Assembly (NCBI GenBank): GCA_014338405.1
Contig: JTDE01001126.1
Span: 75,588 to 139,587, forward strand
DNA: 64,000 nucleotides
Source: Paragonimus skrjabini miyazakii
Lineage: Eukaryota; Platyhelminthes; Trematoda; Plagiorchiida; Troglotrematidae
Direction of reading: 5' to 3'
Below the pieces are notes generated by a model. The model did not search any database. It saw only the letters and a list, made by a program, of their open reading frames with translations, and was not told the origin of the DNA. Positions 1-11,950 of the stretch are shown one piece after another. The first letter of the stretch is position 1; every line of letters begins with the position of its first letter. Position numbers and translations under genes: made by a program.

Positions 1-3000
1 GCTACTAAAAATGTTTCTCAAGGTTTAAGTTAACGGTTAAATGAATGGTATAAATGCAAGCAAGTGATTAGTTTGATGGGTGAAGTTCGGGTCAATCTGA
101 ATGAGCTTTACACCATCTGTCCCGATGAATTATCAATGATTTGAATATTGAAATATTAGTTGTGATGAAGTTAACGTATAAGCAATGATAGACCATCTGA
201 AACGGATTGTAATCAATGCGACGTTTTATATCAAGATCATCGTGGCAATTCTTTTGCTGCCAAAAGAAATCATTTTGTCGCATTCTGCCGCTTCCAGGAC
301 ACACGTCATATACTGGGATCCAGATAACATTATGTGAGTATCACTTTAGCCCTCTGAATTTAAAACACTTTTTTGCTAACTATAAAAATCAGCTTCCAGT
401 TCAAAAAGAGCTTTATGATGCAGCTAGTTAACCGCGAAAATTTCAGTATATTTCTTATATCATTTTCTGTCTTGCAGTTATGTCATAGATTTATTTTTCC
501 GAAAGAAATCATCGACGTTGCTCGCACCGCTGTAAATTGCATTAGTGTATCAAAGGAACGTATAACTATAACCCTATAATATTGAATGTGATTAATAATA
601 CGACTGAATTGAATGTACTTTCTATTCTCCTTCGCTGTAACATTTAATGCCTTCTTAAGTGATTTAGTGATATAGACTTGATCGCGATGGAAAACCTTTA
701 CACGCTACATTAATGGCATATTCCTAGTCAATCGATAAGTAACTTTGAACATATGAATTTACCATATCGCTCCTCTAACCACTAAGTGGGCAGCATCTTA
801 TTTTACAAAATATTCAATGTTTTGTAATAAGATGTCAGCAACAGTTTTACAATGAGGTGTTCGTACTTAATTCCAAAGAAATTTGCAAATATTATAAAAT
901 GACAGTATGGTATGTGATTATTCTGCGTCAATCACAAACGAGTTCACAGGAAAACGCGTTTATCAACATACATAAAAATAGTTAACAAGGTAATGCGAAG
1001 TTTTCTAACGACTTTCTTGTTCGAGTTACTTACCAGATCTATGTATGATGAAAAGCATCCTTTTCTGATATACTTTGGCAATATGGTTATTCACAATATT
1101 GATTATTTAATCTACAGAGCAGAAAGTTAATTGAGGTATGTAACATTTTGAATCAAAGTTGCTCTATATGCAGCCGTAATGGTCAGATAAAGATTATTAG
1201 CAAACCTGTTTACTAAGTTAGCATTTAGTGAAGTTTACAGGAAATGGATGAGATTTCGTTGATAAATGTCACAATGGTAATCATTGTGCAACAATATTCT
1301 TGAATTAGCTTAGACACGTTTAGGCTTACCAGGTAGAAATCAAACCTTCAACTAGTGTGTGAAATAGCGCAGTTGTCAGAAACTTTACGATTTGTTTACA
1401 AACATCGACTTTAATTTAAAAAAAATTGCCGTCACTATCATCCACCAGTTTAACAGATGTGATGAGTTTCGATTCAGACTAACAGTTTGTATGTGATTTG
1501 AACGCAAACGTTTGTGGTTGAAGCCAGTTTTGTATAGCTTCGCAGTGAAAATTAGGCTTACACATGACCAAACTCTAGGCTAGTGTACAAGAATTCATCA
1601 AATTCCGCACCATATGTGGTGTTCACATATCTTTGGTAAATATTGACTGTGACACAATGGAAAAACTAGGCTGGAAGTAACAGAGAGGGTGTGATGGGAG
1701 ACATTTCATAAAATCCTCAGGGCTAAACTAAAGTAACCTACTTCAAGATGTTAACGTCTTGCAAACAGCCAACGTAGGTTAAAATTATGACAAGTTAGTA
1801 AATGTCATCTGTGTTTGCAACCATTCTAGACAGTCATGCAACTAAGTATTCCCCTGATTTTCTTGAACTGTAGAAAACTCCGCCCCAATGTTGGTCGTGC
1901 TTAGTATGTAACTAAAAACGAGGTATGAGTAAAATCTAGTGTTTATCTGGTATGAATTTAATAGTTTAGTCAAATTATTTGGAAAAGACAAGACGCAAAA
2001 TCCTAGACTATTCTGTAAGCATGCATTTATAGCCTGCTTTGTGTCATTTATTATAAACTGAACACGCCAATTCCAACAAAGTTTTGGTGAGGATTTGCCA
2101 TTTTAAGTAGTGACATACTTTTGCAAGATAAATACATTGTAGTGGCAGTATAATAATGCACATATACCGACTTTTTGTTTCGAGTTTATTTCTAAGGCAG
2201 TAATCTTTTCCTTGAACTTAGTAACGAAAAGTACCGAGGCACAACTATGTGTAGCTCTGTTAACAAGCACACTGATTTACGAAGCTTGTAACAACACAGT
2301 TTGCCCCTGGTTTTGTGAAAATTACACAGACTGTCTAGTACGAAGTGTAGTTTAATGTCGAGTATCAGAATTATCGGTTTCTTATTCATCTATATTGTAC
2401 CGCATCACTTCAACCTGTTCAACAAACACACAGCATTTACTTTAGTAGTTTCGGAAGTGAACGACTAGAAGTACCATAATCTGTTATCAATAATGTAAAA
2501 TACTGTCTCAGACTTAGTAAAACCGGGAGTTTAGGCACAACTCAAACGGTATAATCACTAGATCATCGATTGGAGTTAATAAGTAGTGAATATATATTCT
2601 GTCGGGAAGATGGGCTAATCGGATTGTAAGCGAAAGTGGTTTATCCTTCATTGATGAGAGTTCGTCTTTGCCTGATTTAAAATCAGAGGTCTAGCGGTAT
2701 ACGCATAGGTGGAGGTTAAATTCTGGCAGTACCAAAAATTAGAATCCTAATGATAGCAGAAGGTGAGTCTTGTGCGTCTACTGAGTGAGAGTTAACTGAA
2801 ATATCGATAGGACTTGGAAAATTGAGATCATTTTTGAATGCTCTCAGCCAAAAACTGGTATAGTTTTGAAATTAGTTTTTTGTTAGATGGTGAATACTAC
2901 TTGTTAACTAATTGTAATGAATGTCGTTATTTCACTAGGGTTTAGAAACAAGACCAACCTGTCTGGATTTGTTAGGGATTTGTCATAGCTACATTGATAT

Positions 3001-4361
3001 TCATGGCTACATTTTACATCCAATGACCAGGTTGGCAAGACATTCGAGTTGTATATCGCGTAATCCACTTGTGGGGTTCAGTCTGTAAACAGCCAGGTTC
3101 CAGCCCAAGTGAAAGACGTTCAGTCCTGCAAACGTTATTCTACTCACTGATCTTAGTTGTTCACACCTATTCATATAATTGTCATGATCAGATGTCTAGC
3201 TATCTCAATTTCCGCCCCAATAGTAACTATACACGGGGGAAATTATTTATCCTTACTGTTTTCTGTCCTGATGAGAAGTAAGAAGAGACGTGTTGTGGTG
3301 AAGCGCAGTCCAACTGCCATTACATATGAATGAAATCGTTTACGTTTGCTGTGTATTTACCTAATACTGGGCTAAAAACCATCACAGGACCTGACAAATC
3401 ATAATCTGCTTCATCGTACTCGAAGACCCGGTTCACAGCATCAACAAGACAGCCACTATTTCTTTCTCAGCCGTGTAGAGATAACTTTTTTTGGCTGAGA
3501 TGTTTACTTCCTTGAGGAGACCAGCTTCTTAGGAAAAGCAGTTTTATGTAACATTCAGCAGTGCACATGAATTTCGTCTACTGACCTTTCAGACAATTGT
3601 TTGGTCAATTAGCTCAATTCTGCTGTGAAACCTCGTCACCATTCATCACATGTTCTTGTATTTTTAAGCGTCTAACAAACTCCAAATTCCTATTTTAATT
3701 TACATGGCAGACATAGTAAATCACGGTCGCAATTTTTAAACCAACTGTGAAAACTAAATAACGCCAGGCATAGAATTTACATTTTAATTTTTTTCGTCTG
3801 CTGTACTGGACAATTTTTTCGAACCGTCAATTTGATGACAGCTTCAATGGTCGCCTTCGTGACACACCCAAGTTTGTCCATATACTGTTTCCAATTCTGA
3901 AAAGTAGTCAGCAAAAGCAGTCCCTGGTTGAATTGCATATAACCAACGACCGCCTCGGTTTTTGATACTTCTGTGTTGTTTTGAGTAACAGCATGACTCG
4001 GTCACTTTGAGTTAATTTTCTTCAGTGAAGGCTTTTGATAATCATTATAATTGTGCGGCCGAGATTGACTTTCGTCCTGTGAAAATATGAGTAAGCAGCA
4101 AAGTGAATAATCAATTTCCGAGGTGTATAACGCATACTGTTAGCTTTATTAGAGCCGATGCTGGTGGACACTAAAACATAATGGGAGCACCACATAACAA
4201 ACTGAGATCAATCGTATTGCTTCAGACTAACAGGTGATGCCAATTCATACGTCAAATAACTTTCTCAGCATATCACAAGCTTTATTCATATACCAGATAT
4301 TAGTGTGGACAGCTTCTACAACTCTCAACAGTAAGCTTTCCGAGCGAACGCCTATTCGGTC
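1..4361. other. AT-rich non-coding stretch, nothing recognised
   Basis: Both strands are broken by stops throughout and the longest open frames are about 70 codons, with no recognisable protein family, tRNA or repeat motif. This is best read as intron or intergenic DNA of a large eukaryotic genome. A spliced exon shorter than about 50 codons could be hidden here and would not be detected by eye. Confidence 0.6.
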
Positions 4362-4409
<48 letters not shown>

Positions 4410-4458
4410 CCATCATCACCATCATCATCAGCATCATCATCATCATCATCATCATCAT
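4362..4458 (-). repeat. (ATG)n / (CAT)n microsatellite forming the 3' tail of the RTE element
   Basis: About 97 bases of almost pure CAT on the plus strand, with three interruptions (two CAC and one CAG). It starts directly after the 3' UTR of the minus-strand RTE. RTE elements end in short microsatellites rather than poly(A), and flatworm RTEs commonly end in GATGAT-type repeats, so this is the element's tail and not an independent microsatellite. The poly-histidine reading on the plus strand is an artefact. Confidence 0.85.
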
Positions 4459-4576
4459 AGCAGCCATGAGCCTGACCAAAAGGTGCTTTGACTCGGGTCG
4501 CTGTTCACCTCAACAATGACGTGGAATATCCTAGAAGAAAACGTTACTCAGAAGGTTGAAAATTATTAAAACAAGA

Positions 4577-5107
4577 CTAAGCGGAAGAACTAGAAATTGT
4601 ATGGATGTAGGAACGCCATTGACTGTGATACATTGCCATCTTGGATAGCGTCTCAGACCAACAGTTTGAGTGATCACGAGGACCCCATCCAGCCGGGCGA
4701 CACCTACCCACTTGGCTCAATGGAGCAGTCAAGGTCTTCATATTTCGTAACCACGTTTTTGCTTGACCACGGTATGGTTTCACCCAACTATTGGTGGCCT
4801 CAGTATATAGTGCCCGGTACGGTAAACGATTAGCTGACATACGGAGTACGTGACCCAACCACCGCAAGCTGTGGACCGTGATTAGTTGACCAATTGATCG
4901 CACATCCCGAGTGTTCCGGAATACGCGCCGGCAAACGGTCACATTGCCTACGCGATCATTCCACTTAATGTGGACTAATTGGCCGATACAACGATGGTCA
5001 AACACAGCAAGCCTGTTGACATCTTCCTTGCGAACAGGCCACATTTTCGAACCATAGAGCAAAATAGAACACACACAGGCATTGTATACCCTTCCTTTCA
5101 GCGTCAA
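4577..5107 (-). pseudogene. RTE element C-terminal region
   Basis: A 176-codon open frame covers the part of the RTE protein after the RT domain. It shows 'LLYGSKMWPVRKEDVNRL', 'FDHRCI', 'LRWLGHVLRMSANRLPYRAL', 'QAKTWLRN', 'GWGPRDH' and 'WLETLSKMA'-like spacing (here 'WSETLSKMA'), which are the landmarks of this region in fluke RTE elements. The frame is open to its normal end (about 85 bases before the tail is reached). It is the best preserved part of the copy, as expected from 3' bias. It is not a host gene. Confidence 0.85.
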
Positions 5108-5166
5108 CCGGACGCCTTTTCGACGCCACAGATGACGCAGTTTGTCAAAGGCAACTCGTGCCTTTG

Positions 5167-6200
5167 CTACCCTCGCTGGTATCTAATCAGCAATATTACA
5201 GGCTGATGAGATAATGCTACCCAAGTGTGTGAATCTGTCCACAGCTTTAAGCGGATTATCTTCAATAAAGAAAGTGGGAGTGGGAATGTCCCAGTTTTGA
5301 AGCGACACTTTGCACTTTGAAGGGGCGGAGCCAGCCGGCCACTCACCTTGCTAAGCATGGTCTACATGTCTTCAACAGAGGGGCTAAGTAAGACAGTGTC
5401 GTCCGCGTACTCCAAATTGGTCAATCTAGCGCCAGGAAGAAGCGCAATAACAAGCCCACTGGATTCCCAAAGCGCACCCTCCAGAATGTCGTCCATGGCA
5501 AAATTGAAAAGGAAGGAGGAAGTCAGACACCCCTGACGAACACTACTAGAATTGATAAACGCCTGAGACAATTGTCCATAAAATCTCACCCTTCTTACAC
5601 AGTGGGCATACAGTGATGTAGAGAGATTAATAGATGTCCCTGGTACTCCTTTGCGAAGAAGACAACTCCAGAGAACGTTACGAGCAACTGAATCGAAAGC
5701 AGCTTTCAGGTCCAAAGAGACCAAGACCATCGGCTGCTTGTACGAGTGCTGATGTTCCAAGACCCGTCGTAAGGTAGGGGTGTGATCAACGCACCCCCGA
5801 CCGGATCGGAATCCTACTTGTTCTTCGCGTATCTGACTTCGTCTTGGCTTAGTGAACCGACGTAAAATGAGGCTAGTGAGTAACTTGGATAACACGGACA
5901 CCAAACTGACACTTCTGTGGTTGTCACTGTAGACTTCGAGTTCCTGTTTTTGCAAATGGGAATTACTATAGATAAGCACCAATCACGAGGTACCTCTTCA
6001 GACTTCAAGATCGTCTGGAGAAACACTGTCAATTCTGATATCAATCTCTCTTCACCATCCTTGAAATAGAAGGAGAGAGAAGGTCTGGACCAGGAGCCTT
6101 ATTACGCTTCAACAACTTGAGGTTCAGAGCCACTTCTGCTTCCGACTTATACTGCTACCTTGGTGAGGTGGTCTGGCTTGTGTAACGTTTGGATCCGGCG
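5167..6200 (-). pseudogene. RTE reverse transcriptase domain, frameshifted
   Basis: The longest intact piece runs from 5,982 to 5,362 and contains most of the RT palm: the strand with 'LDLKAAFDSVARNVLW' (first catalytic Asp), 'NSSSVRQGCLTSSFLFNFAMDDILE', and the YADD box at 5,398-5,409 with both Asp residues intact. The finger region upstream (6,200-5,983) is in two other frames, and the thumb (5,358-5,167) is again shifted. The catalytic residues survive, but at least three frame changes rule out a working protein. Similarity is to RTE elements of trematodes, judged from motif memory. Confidence 0.88.
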
Positions 6201-6235
6201 GACTATGTTGACTAGGACTTCGGTCCTTCCAGGTG

Positions 6236-6660
6236 CAACCTTGTCAGACAGGCCAAAGGGGAGCAGTCAGACGAAAAGCAGTTACACTCATAGGATTGTA
6301 TGTCGCACTACTGACCGCATAGGAGTGCTTAGGTAGTGAGGCACGATCCTATGGGCATACAGCAGAACTATTTTCATAGTTGCGGCACTGCTGTCTTTCG
6401 TATCAGGAAGAAGGGGATTAGAAAGATTACTCCAATCGCTCAACGGTTGACTGTGACTGCCGGTATATTATCCAATACGGTCGAAAAACATCTGGTATCT
6501 CCCGAAAGCTTGATGTAGGTTCGAGTACATCCACTGCGCGCAGCAGCTTTTAGAATCAGACATCATTGTCTTATTCGCTGCGCCCTCGGGCTAGGCAAGT
6601 CACTTACTGCCAAGTGAATTAGACTGTTGAGTCATCGGATTCGGGTAGGGTCCCCCAAGA
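6236..6660. other. GC-richer unclassified stretch upstream of the RTE relic
   Basis: This interval is visibly richer in G and C than its surroundings and is probably a repeat fragment. It contains a tRNA B-box-like string near 6,518 (GGTTCGAGTAC), but I could not find a matching A box at normal spacing. Part of it may be more of the same RTE, but I could not match it to any protein. Confidence 0.3.
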
Positions 6661-9600
6661 ATATCGATCTGACTGTTAAATTTACGAAGCTGCTACTATA
6701 TAGCTTGAAAAGTAACATATTCCTAAGTTTACAGAAAACATAATACCTTCCTTAACTGAACCGTTCGGTTACCAACGCAGCATGGAAAAACCAAATCATA
6801 ATGCAATGCAACTTATTTAGCAGATAATCTTGAAGCGGCTGATCTATTTAGATTCAAACTGTAAACATTGGTTGACGTGAAATTTCTTTTAGTTAATCGA
6901 CCCTTTCGAACGTTAAAACTTAAGTCACGCTGATTACAACAATAAAGTGTAGAAATTCTGACCTAATGCATCATTCATGGTAACATTCAAACCAATATAT
7001 GAAATTCTGGGTTCTCCTAGAACCAGACCACGTTATAACTACGTTAAGTGACATTATTTACAATCTGAGTTAGAGACATTGGGAGTCGTTTGAAACGGGC
7101 CTGAGTTTAGTAGTCACCATGTTTGTGGAACGCCTTTTTGTCATGAGGAAAACAAATAGACCAAAAATGAGACGTCAGCTGCTATCAAATCATCCACGTT
7201 TATTCGGCTATCTGTTTGTATTACCTCCAGTGAAACTTGTGAGAAACCGACTAAGTGAAATATAATCTGCATGCAACTTGAAGCAGTGTGTACCTCACCA
7301 ACTCTTAAAGTGGTCAAACATTGATACTTCATCAAATTCAACTCTTTACCTCTATTTTTTGCAAATCAAAAGTTAGTGAACTATAATTACGGATGTGGGA
7401 TTAACTGGGTTGGTGTGCGGATTGTCACACAAGGGAGAATGTCCCTTGCTTGTAAATTTCTGCCTTTGTTTTGATCACGGAAACATCGTATTGGACGGTT
7501 TAATAATATACAAGGAAAAAATAAACAGAAAAGAGTACAAAGGGAAAGTTGAGTAAAGCTGCCACAGTACATACATACTAGAAACGAACATGTGAAAACA
7601 TCAAGCTAGAGTTCTACATGTGTGTTTTTATTGACCAGAGAGATTGGGTTAGAAATGCAGCTGAGACAATTGTGGTACAGGTTGTTTTTGAGTTAGGTAT
7701 CAATAAAGTAAAAATTAAAGCCATGTTTAAATCTTTTGCCGTGTATTGTGGTGTGAATAGATTTTAAGTGCGGTTCGGTCTGTCTGTTTAGTTATTTGTC
7801 TGACTTTTAGAGCAGTTCCGGCGAAGAAGTTTTCCGATGTTTCTCTTTGTTTACTGAGTGGAGATCTGCCAGTAGATGATTTGGGGTGCAGATAATTACG
7901 CTTGCAATTCCGTGCGAATTGACCTAACATTACTGGTCTCTTTATTTAGACCCTTCTCCTCCGCTCCTTACCTCTTCTATTGGATGCTTTCAATTGATGC
8001 CAAATTATTTTCGGTTAAAAACGATAGGTCCATGTGTTCGTTACCATTTGTAGGTACAGTATAGAGCTGAACACAACCGGGGGTAGGTGACTTCAACGCG
8101 GTTTGTTCTTGAATTCATTCACTTGTATTTTATCAGACACAGTTGCAAAGTTTCCAGATGGACTTGAACTGTGTTGCACTAGAGCTCCTCGCTCCATTTG
8201 GATTGACAGGTTAACAGATGAAAGTAAAGTGAATTTGAAAAGCAGTACACTTCCGACAAAATCCCCTAATAAAAATATCAGCGTTTCAAGATCATCACCG
8301 TGAATCACACCTTCTTCAAAATACATTTTAGTCCTTGAGAAACAAACTTTTAAGATTGGATAGCTATATTGCTCGGACAGAGGGTACATGTTGGAACAAG
8401 TTTAAACGTTAAAATCACAGTAGAATATACAAGGTAGAGACGGTGTCTGTACATTGTGAACAGATAGTTGCATTCATACAAACAGCACCTAATGACGACT
8501 TCTTAACGTGTTGTCCACGCTGTCCTTCTGCCTTCAGATAGACATGATGAGACAATGAAAACGGAAGGTACCAAGTTTAAGTCACCAGGTTCACCAACCA
8601 CAAATACTTGCTGATAGCCTCATTTCGCAATATCTTATCATACCCACCTGAAGCCAGGAGCCTGAATGACACTGCAAGTGTATTCATGAAAGTCAAGGTT
8701 GCAAGCAGCTGTTTCTTAAGGCTCTGTCGACCTTGATTTGATTACCCTTGTCAATCAAATGCGATCCTGTAACACTGATGATGGGTTTCTTCACATCACT
8801 ACAGAACCATTCTGCTTTCAGTGACGCTTTTGGACTTGAGGGTCAATTAATGCAACTAAAAACGTTTTTGGTGAGATGTTTTAGTCTGAACATTTTCTAA
8901 ACATTTTTTTCCTTAATACCAAAGTAAAGCACCTCGAAACATCACACATATTTGTATTTAAGATTTTCTTCGAAAGCACATTATTTCGCTCGGGTTTTCT
9001 CCAATGTGAATTTACTGCCTGATCGAACGCATTTGTAGCGTTTTTTCTTGACTATTTCAAAAAGTAAGGCATATTTCAATTGTCATTTTTTGCTAAAACA
9101 ATCAGTGCGGAATGAAACAACTCAGTGACCTCTAGCGTGGACTTCAGCACCAAACAACAATGTTTTATACTGAAACAAATAAACTTAAATTTCACTGAAA
9201 TCGAAACAGAACAATTTAACGGAGTGTACATTTCATTTTGTAAGCGTAATTTTACTACCAGTCTAGTAGAATATATTTCCTATAAACCCGTTTATTTGGC
9301 TTACAGAACACAGAGAAAAATCCTGAATTCGCCTTGCTGATTTCCAGTTTGTGCTTAAAATTTAAAATTCAATACTCAGCTTGGCGACAATATGCGTTGA
9401 CTGGTAAATACTAACCTGAAAAGTTACAGATCAAGTACCAATTTAAATACCAATGGATTACTCCATAATTTCAAGTGAATCATCTGGATGATCATATCAT
9501 TCAGTTGTAAATTTTCATTGGATTAAAAAGTCCCTAGGAAAGAATTCAGTTAATTAGTTATAGCTCAATACGTAAGTTTTAGTCGGTGTGAAGCATACTC

Positions 9601-11599
9601 AACTTTCAATCTGCTACATTAAGATATTAATCAAGTCCACCCTCATTAGACTTAACATGATGTGCAACCAAAAGTTGGCTGAAAGCTTCACCTCCGAGAG
9701 TTGTCGATTTTGACCTGATTGTTTCAAATTCTCTCGTAGGAAATACAAAACCTACAGAAATGTGTAACTAGCATTTTTGGCTGAATAATTTGATCATGCC
9801 GGTTGTAAAGTCACTGTTACGGAGGTCATGAAAAAATAGAAACTAAGCATATGTGAACCCCAATTTCAAACTTTTGATATACTCATTGATGAAACTTGCT
9901 AATTTATACCTTTATTTCAAAAAGAATGCTTTGTTTATAACTTTTAAAGAAAATCCCTAAGATAATCTTTTGAGTGTACACAGTTCACTTTGATACGAAT
10001 CGTTTCACACAAGACCACCGGTCACTTATCTGTGCGTAATCTCAAATTTACCTAATAGGTACAGTAGTTAGCACATTATTCTATGTTTGCGTTCAACCTA
10101 CATTCCGTTTTTCGTGGATAACGTACGACCTGCTTGCTAGAAAAAGCATCTTTCATGATAATGAAAAGTCTTCTGTTCCAAGAAGATGTTGACTCTTGGA
10201 AGCATTTTAGTCCAATGGAACATGATAATGTAAGTTTGTGACAGCTGTCAGTTTTCAGCGGTGACAAGTACTGGGTCTTCTTAAGGCTGTTCTTAGCATC
10301 CTAAAGTAATATATACTTTTCATCACCAAACATAATGCAGCTTGGTGCTTGCTATTACATTTAGGTCATCACACATTATAATGCCTACCTACTGTTTATG
10401 ATAAATATGGAAGTTAGGGCCAAACTAATCAGAACTATGTTGTCCAGCATAGTGTGTGGTACACCAGTACCGACATCGCACATTCTTTGAACCGGAAATT
10501 TCTCCACTGACAAATAAACATCATACTTGCCGTTTTTTCCAAGTCTAGCGCTAAGCAAATGAGAACAACTAGAAAAATAGAATCGTGTTTTTGAAAAGGT
10601 CTTTCCATGTTTTGAGAAGCCGTAAAATATTGATCTAGCGTGATTTATTTTTCATGTCATCCGATAGAACGATGGTTCATTTTTCAGTTACGTTGCTTCT
10701 CTTATTGATTCTCAGGAATCAAAGTTCACAACGGATTCACTACATTCTCCTATTCAAAAGGAAATAATGTTTAGGTGGCACCGTTCACAATCACCATTGT
10801 TTTTTTGTGGGATGATGTGGAGAACTAAACTAATTACGAATACATCTCATGCTTTACTCACCCACCGAGAAACAATCGGCTTTTGGTTCGCTAGAACGAA
10901 GTGGATTTTACTGTTGAACGGAGTCATGTACTTTAACGCGCTATCTGAAATCAGATGAGCATTCAGATGGGTTTGTTTCCAAGAGGTTATCGCAATGTTC
11001 GTTTCAGATAGAGGACTGGATTGAATTCGGATCTATAAAAATGCTCCCCGTGGGATATTTGCAGGTTTGATTGTTAAGTAGTGGTAATCACCGCAAACAA
11101 GTGCACTGACTCACATTGACTCTCCTGAGTGGTTTATTGTATTATAGTTTGCTATGAGGATATACACTTTCCAGTTCACTAAGTGACGTTCTGTTATGAT
11201 GTTTCAAAATTACGTGTGAATCAGTTGCAAGGATCGCTTCTTGGAAGAGTTCCTATTAAGACTAGTAATGGTGACTCATCATGTGAAACCTTTTTCTAAC
11301 AAAAGAAATGAAAACAATGACAATTTCTAGAAGGTTCTGATAGCTTTGGTTGACTGCTCGAATAACTTAAAACAGTGTTATTTGGCTGTCTGTTGTATAA
11401 TTGAATGTAACGTTTACCGCAAGACTTTCTTGGCTGATAGCACAGTCTAGTGTTTTGCGTCCTAGATTGAGAATATGAAACAAATTACTAGCACATGAAG
11501 AAAAATGTTTTCTTTCATTCTTGTTGAACTGGATCAAAGTGACTCAATGTTTCATGCTCAGTTGATTCAATGAAGACAGTAACTTCAACCTATCTGAGA
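6661..11599. other. AT-rich non-coding stretch, nothing recognised
   Basis: No open frame here has recognisable similarity and none exceeds about 100 codons. No tRNA, ribozyme or transposon landmark was seen on either strand. Confidence 0.6.
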
Positions 11600-11950
11600 A
11601 GTCTTGATCACAGGGTTATCGATTGGATAGAACAGAGTGATTCTGTTCATTCTCCTTTCGAAATGATCGGGCAAGCTGAACACTATTCATACAAGGTTGT
11701 GGTTGAGCGTTTGGATTTGATTATTCGGTTATGTCTAATGTGAGGTTGCTGGCGTTGTGGTTAACACGCTAGTCTCACAAGCACGACGGTCAGAGTGTAA
11801 ACTCCGAACCGGACAAGGATATGCACTACTGATGAGCTCTAATAAGAGCGAAACTCGAGTCTAGTGCTTTCTTTCAAAGTGGGCTGGCCGAAACGCTTAT
11901 CTGAATGGAAAGGCCGCGATCTAGTGTGGGTGGTGTTCAATTTTGAAATA
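11600..11950 (+). mobile_element. Hammerhead-bearing tRNA-derived SINE-like element, most complete copy
   Basis: Four parts are seen in order. First is a roughly 145-base leader (11,600-11,744) that is also found upstream of the copy at 40.3 kb, with 'CTCCTTTCGAAATGA' shared. Second is a Pol III type 2 promoter-like head at about 11,745-11,815 with an A-box-like TGGCGTTGTGGTTAACACG and a decayed B box. Third is a hammerhead ribozyme at 11,823-11,867. Fourth is a tail of about 80 bases ending in 'GGTGGTGTTCAA', shared by all copies. Combining a tRNA-like promoter with a hammerhead matches the plan of the schistosome Sm-alpha family, but this sequence is not that family as far as I can recall. 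Propagation would depend on reverse transcriptase supplied by another element. Confidence 0.75.
11823..11867 (+). ncRNA. Hammerhead ribozyme, type I, intact core
   Basis: Stem I is GCACTA (11,823-11,828) pairing with TAGTGC (11,862-11,867), 6 of 6 bases. The first core strand is CTGATGA (11,829-11,835). Stem II is GCTCT, loop AATA, AGAGC (11,836-11,849), 5 perfect pairs. GAAA (11,850-11,853) supplies G12, A13, A14 and A15.1. Stem III is the palindrome ACTCGAGT (11,853-11,860), which has no loop. The cleavage triplet is GTC, with predicted cleavage after C11,861. Every invariant hammerhead core base is present. Because stem III cannot form a normal hairpin, activity probably needs two copies pairing through it, as described for schistosome, newt and Penelope-element hammerheads with short stem III. 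Confidence 0.88.

Larger units (their letters stand above)
4362..6235 (-). mobile_element. RTE-type (SR2-like) non-LTR retrotransposon, 5'-truncated and decayed
   Basis: Reading the minus strand from 6,235 down to 4,577 gives, in shifting frames, an RTE-clade reverse transcriptase followed by the cysteine-poor C-terminal region typical of flatworm RTEs. It ends in a short 3' UTR and a long trinucleotide tail (ATG)n at 4,458-4,362. Recognisable segments in order are the RT finger region with NKAPGPD, the AGF-like 'EEQVGFRSGRGC' motif, 'LDLKAAFDSV' (motif A), 'SVRQGC' (motif B), and 'LEYADDTVLL' (motif C, YADD codons at 5,398-5,409). The terminal block carries 'HSLRWLGHVLRM' and 'AGWGPRDH'. No endonuclease domain is present, so the copy is 5'-truncated as expected for target-primed insertion. 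Several frameshifts make it dead. Confidence 0.9.

Noticed and set aside
4234..4491. Open frame with a long poly-histidine run
   Set aside because: It is the plus-strand reading of the (ATG)n tail of the minus-strand RTE element, not a protein.
4597..5536. Plus-strand open frames across the RTE element
   Set aside because: They are antisense shadows of the RTE coding region, which is recognisable only on the minus strand.
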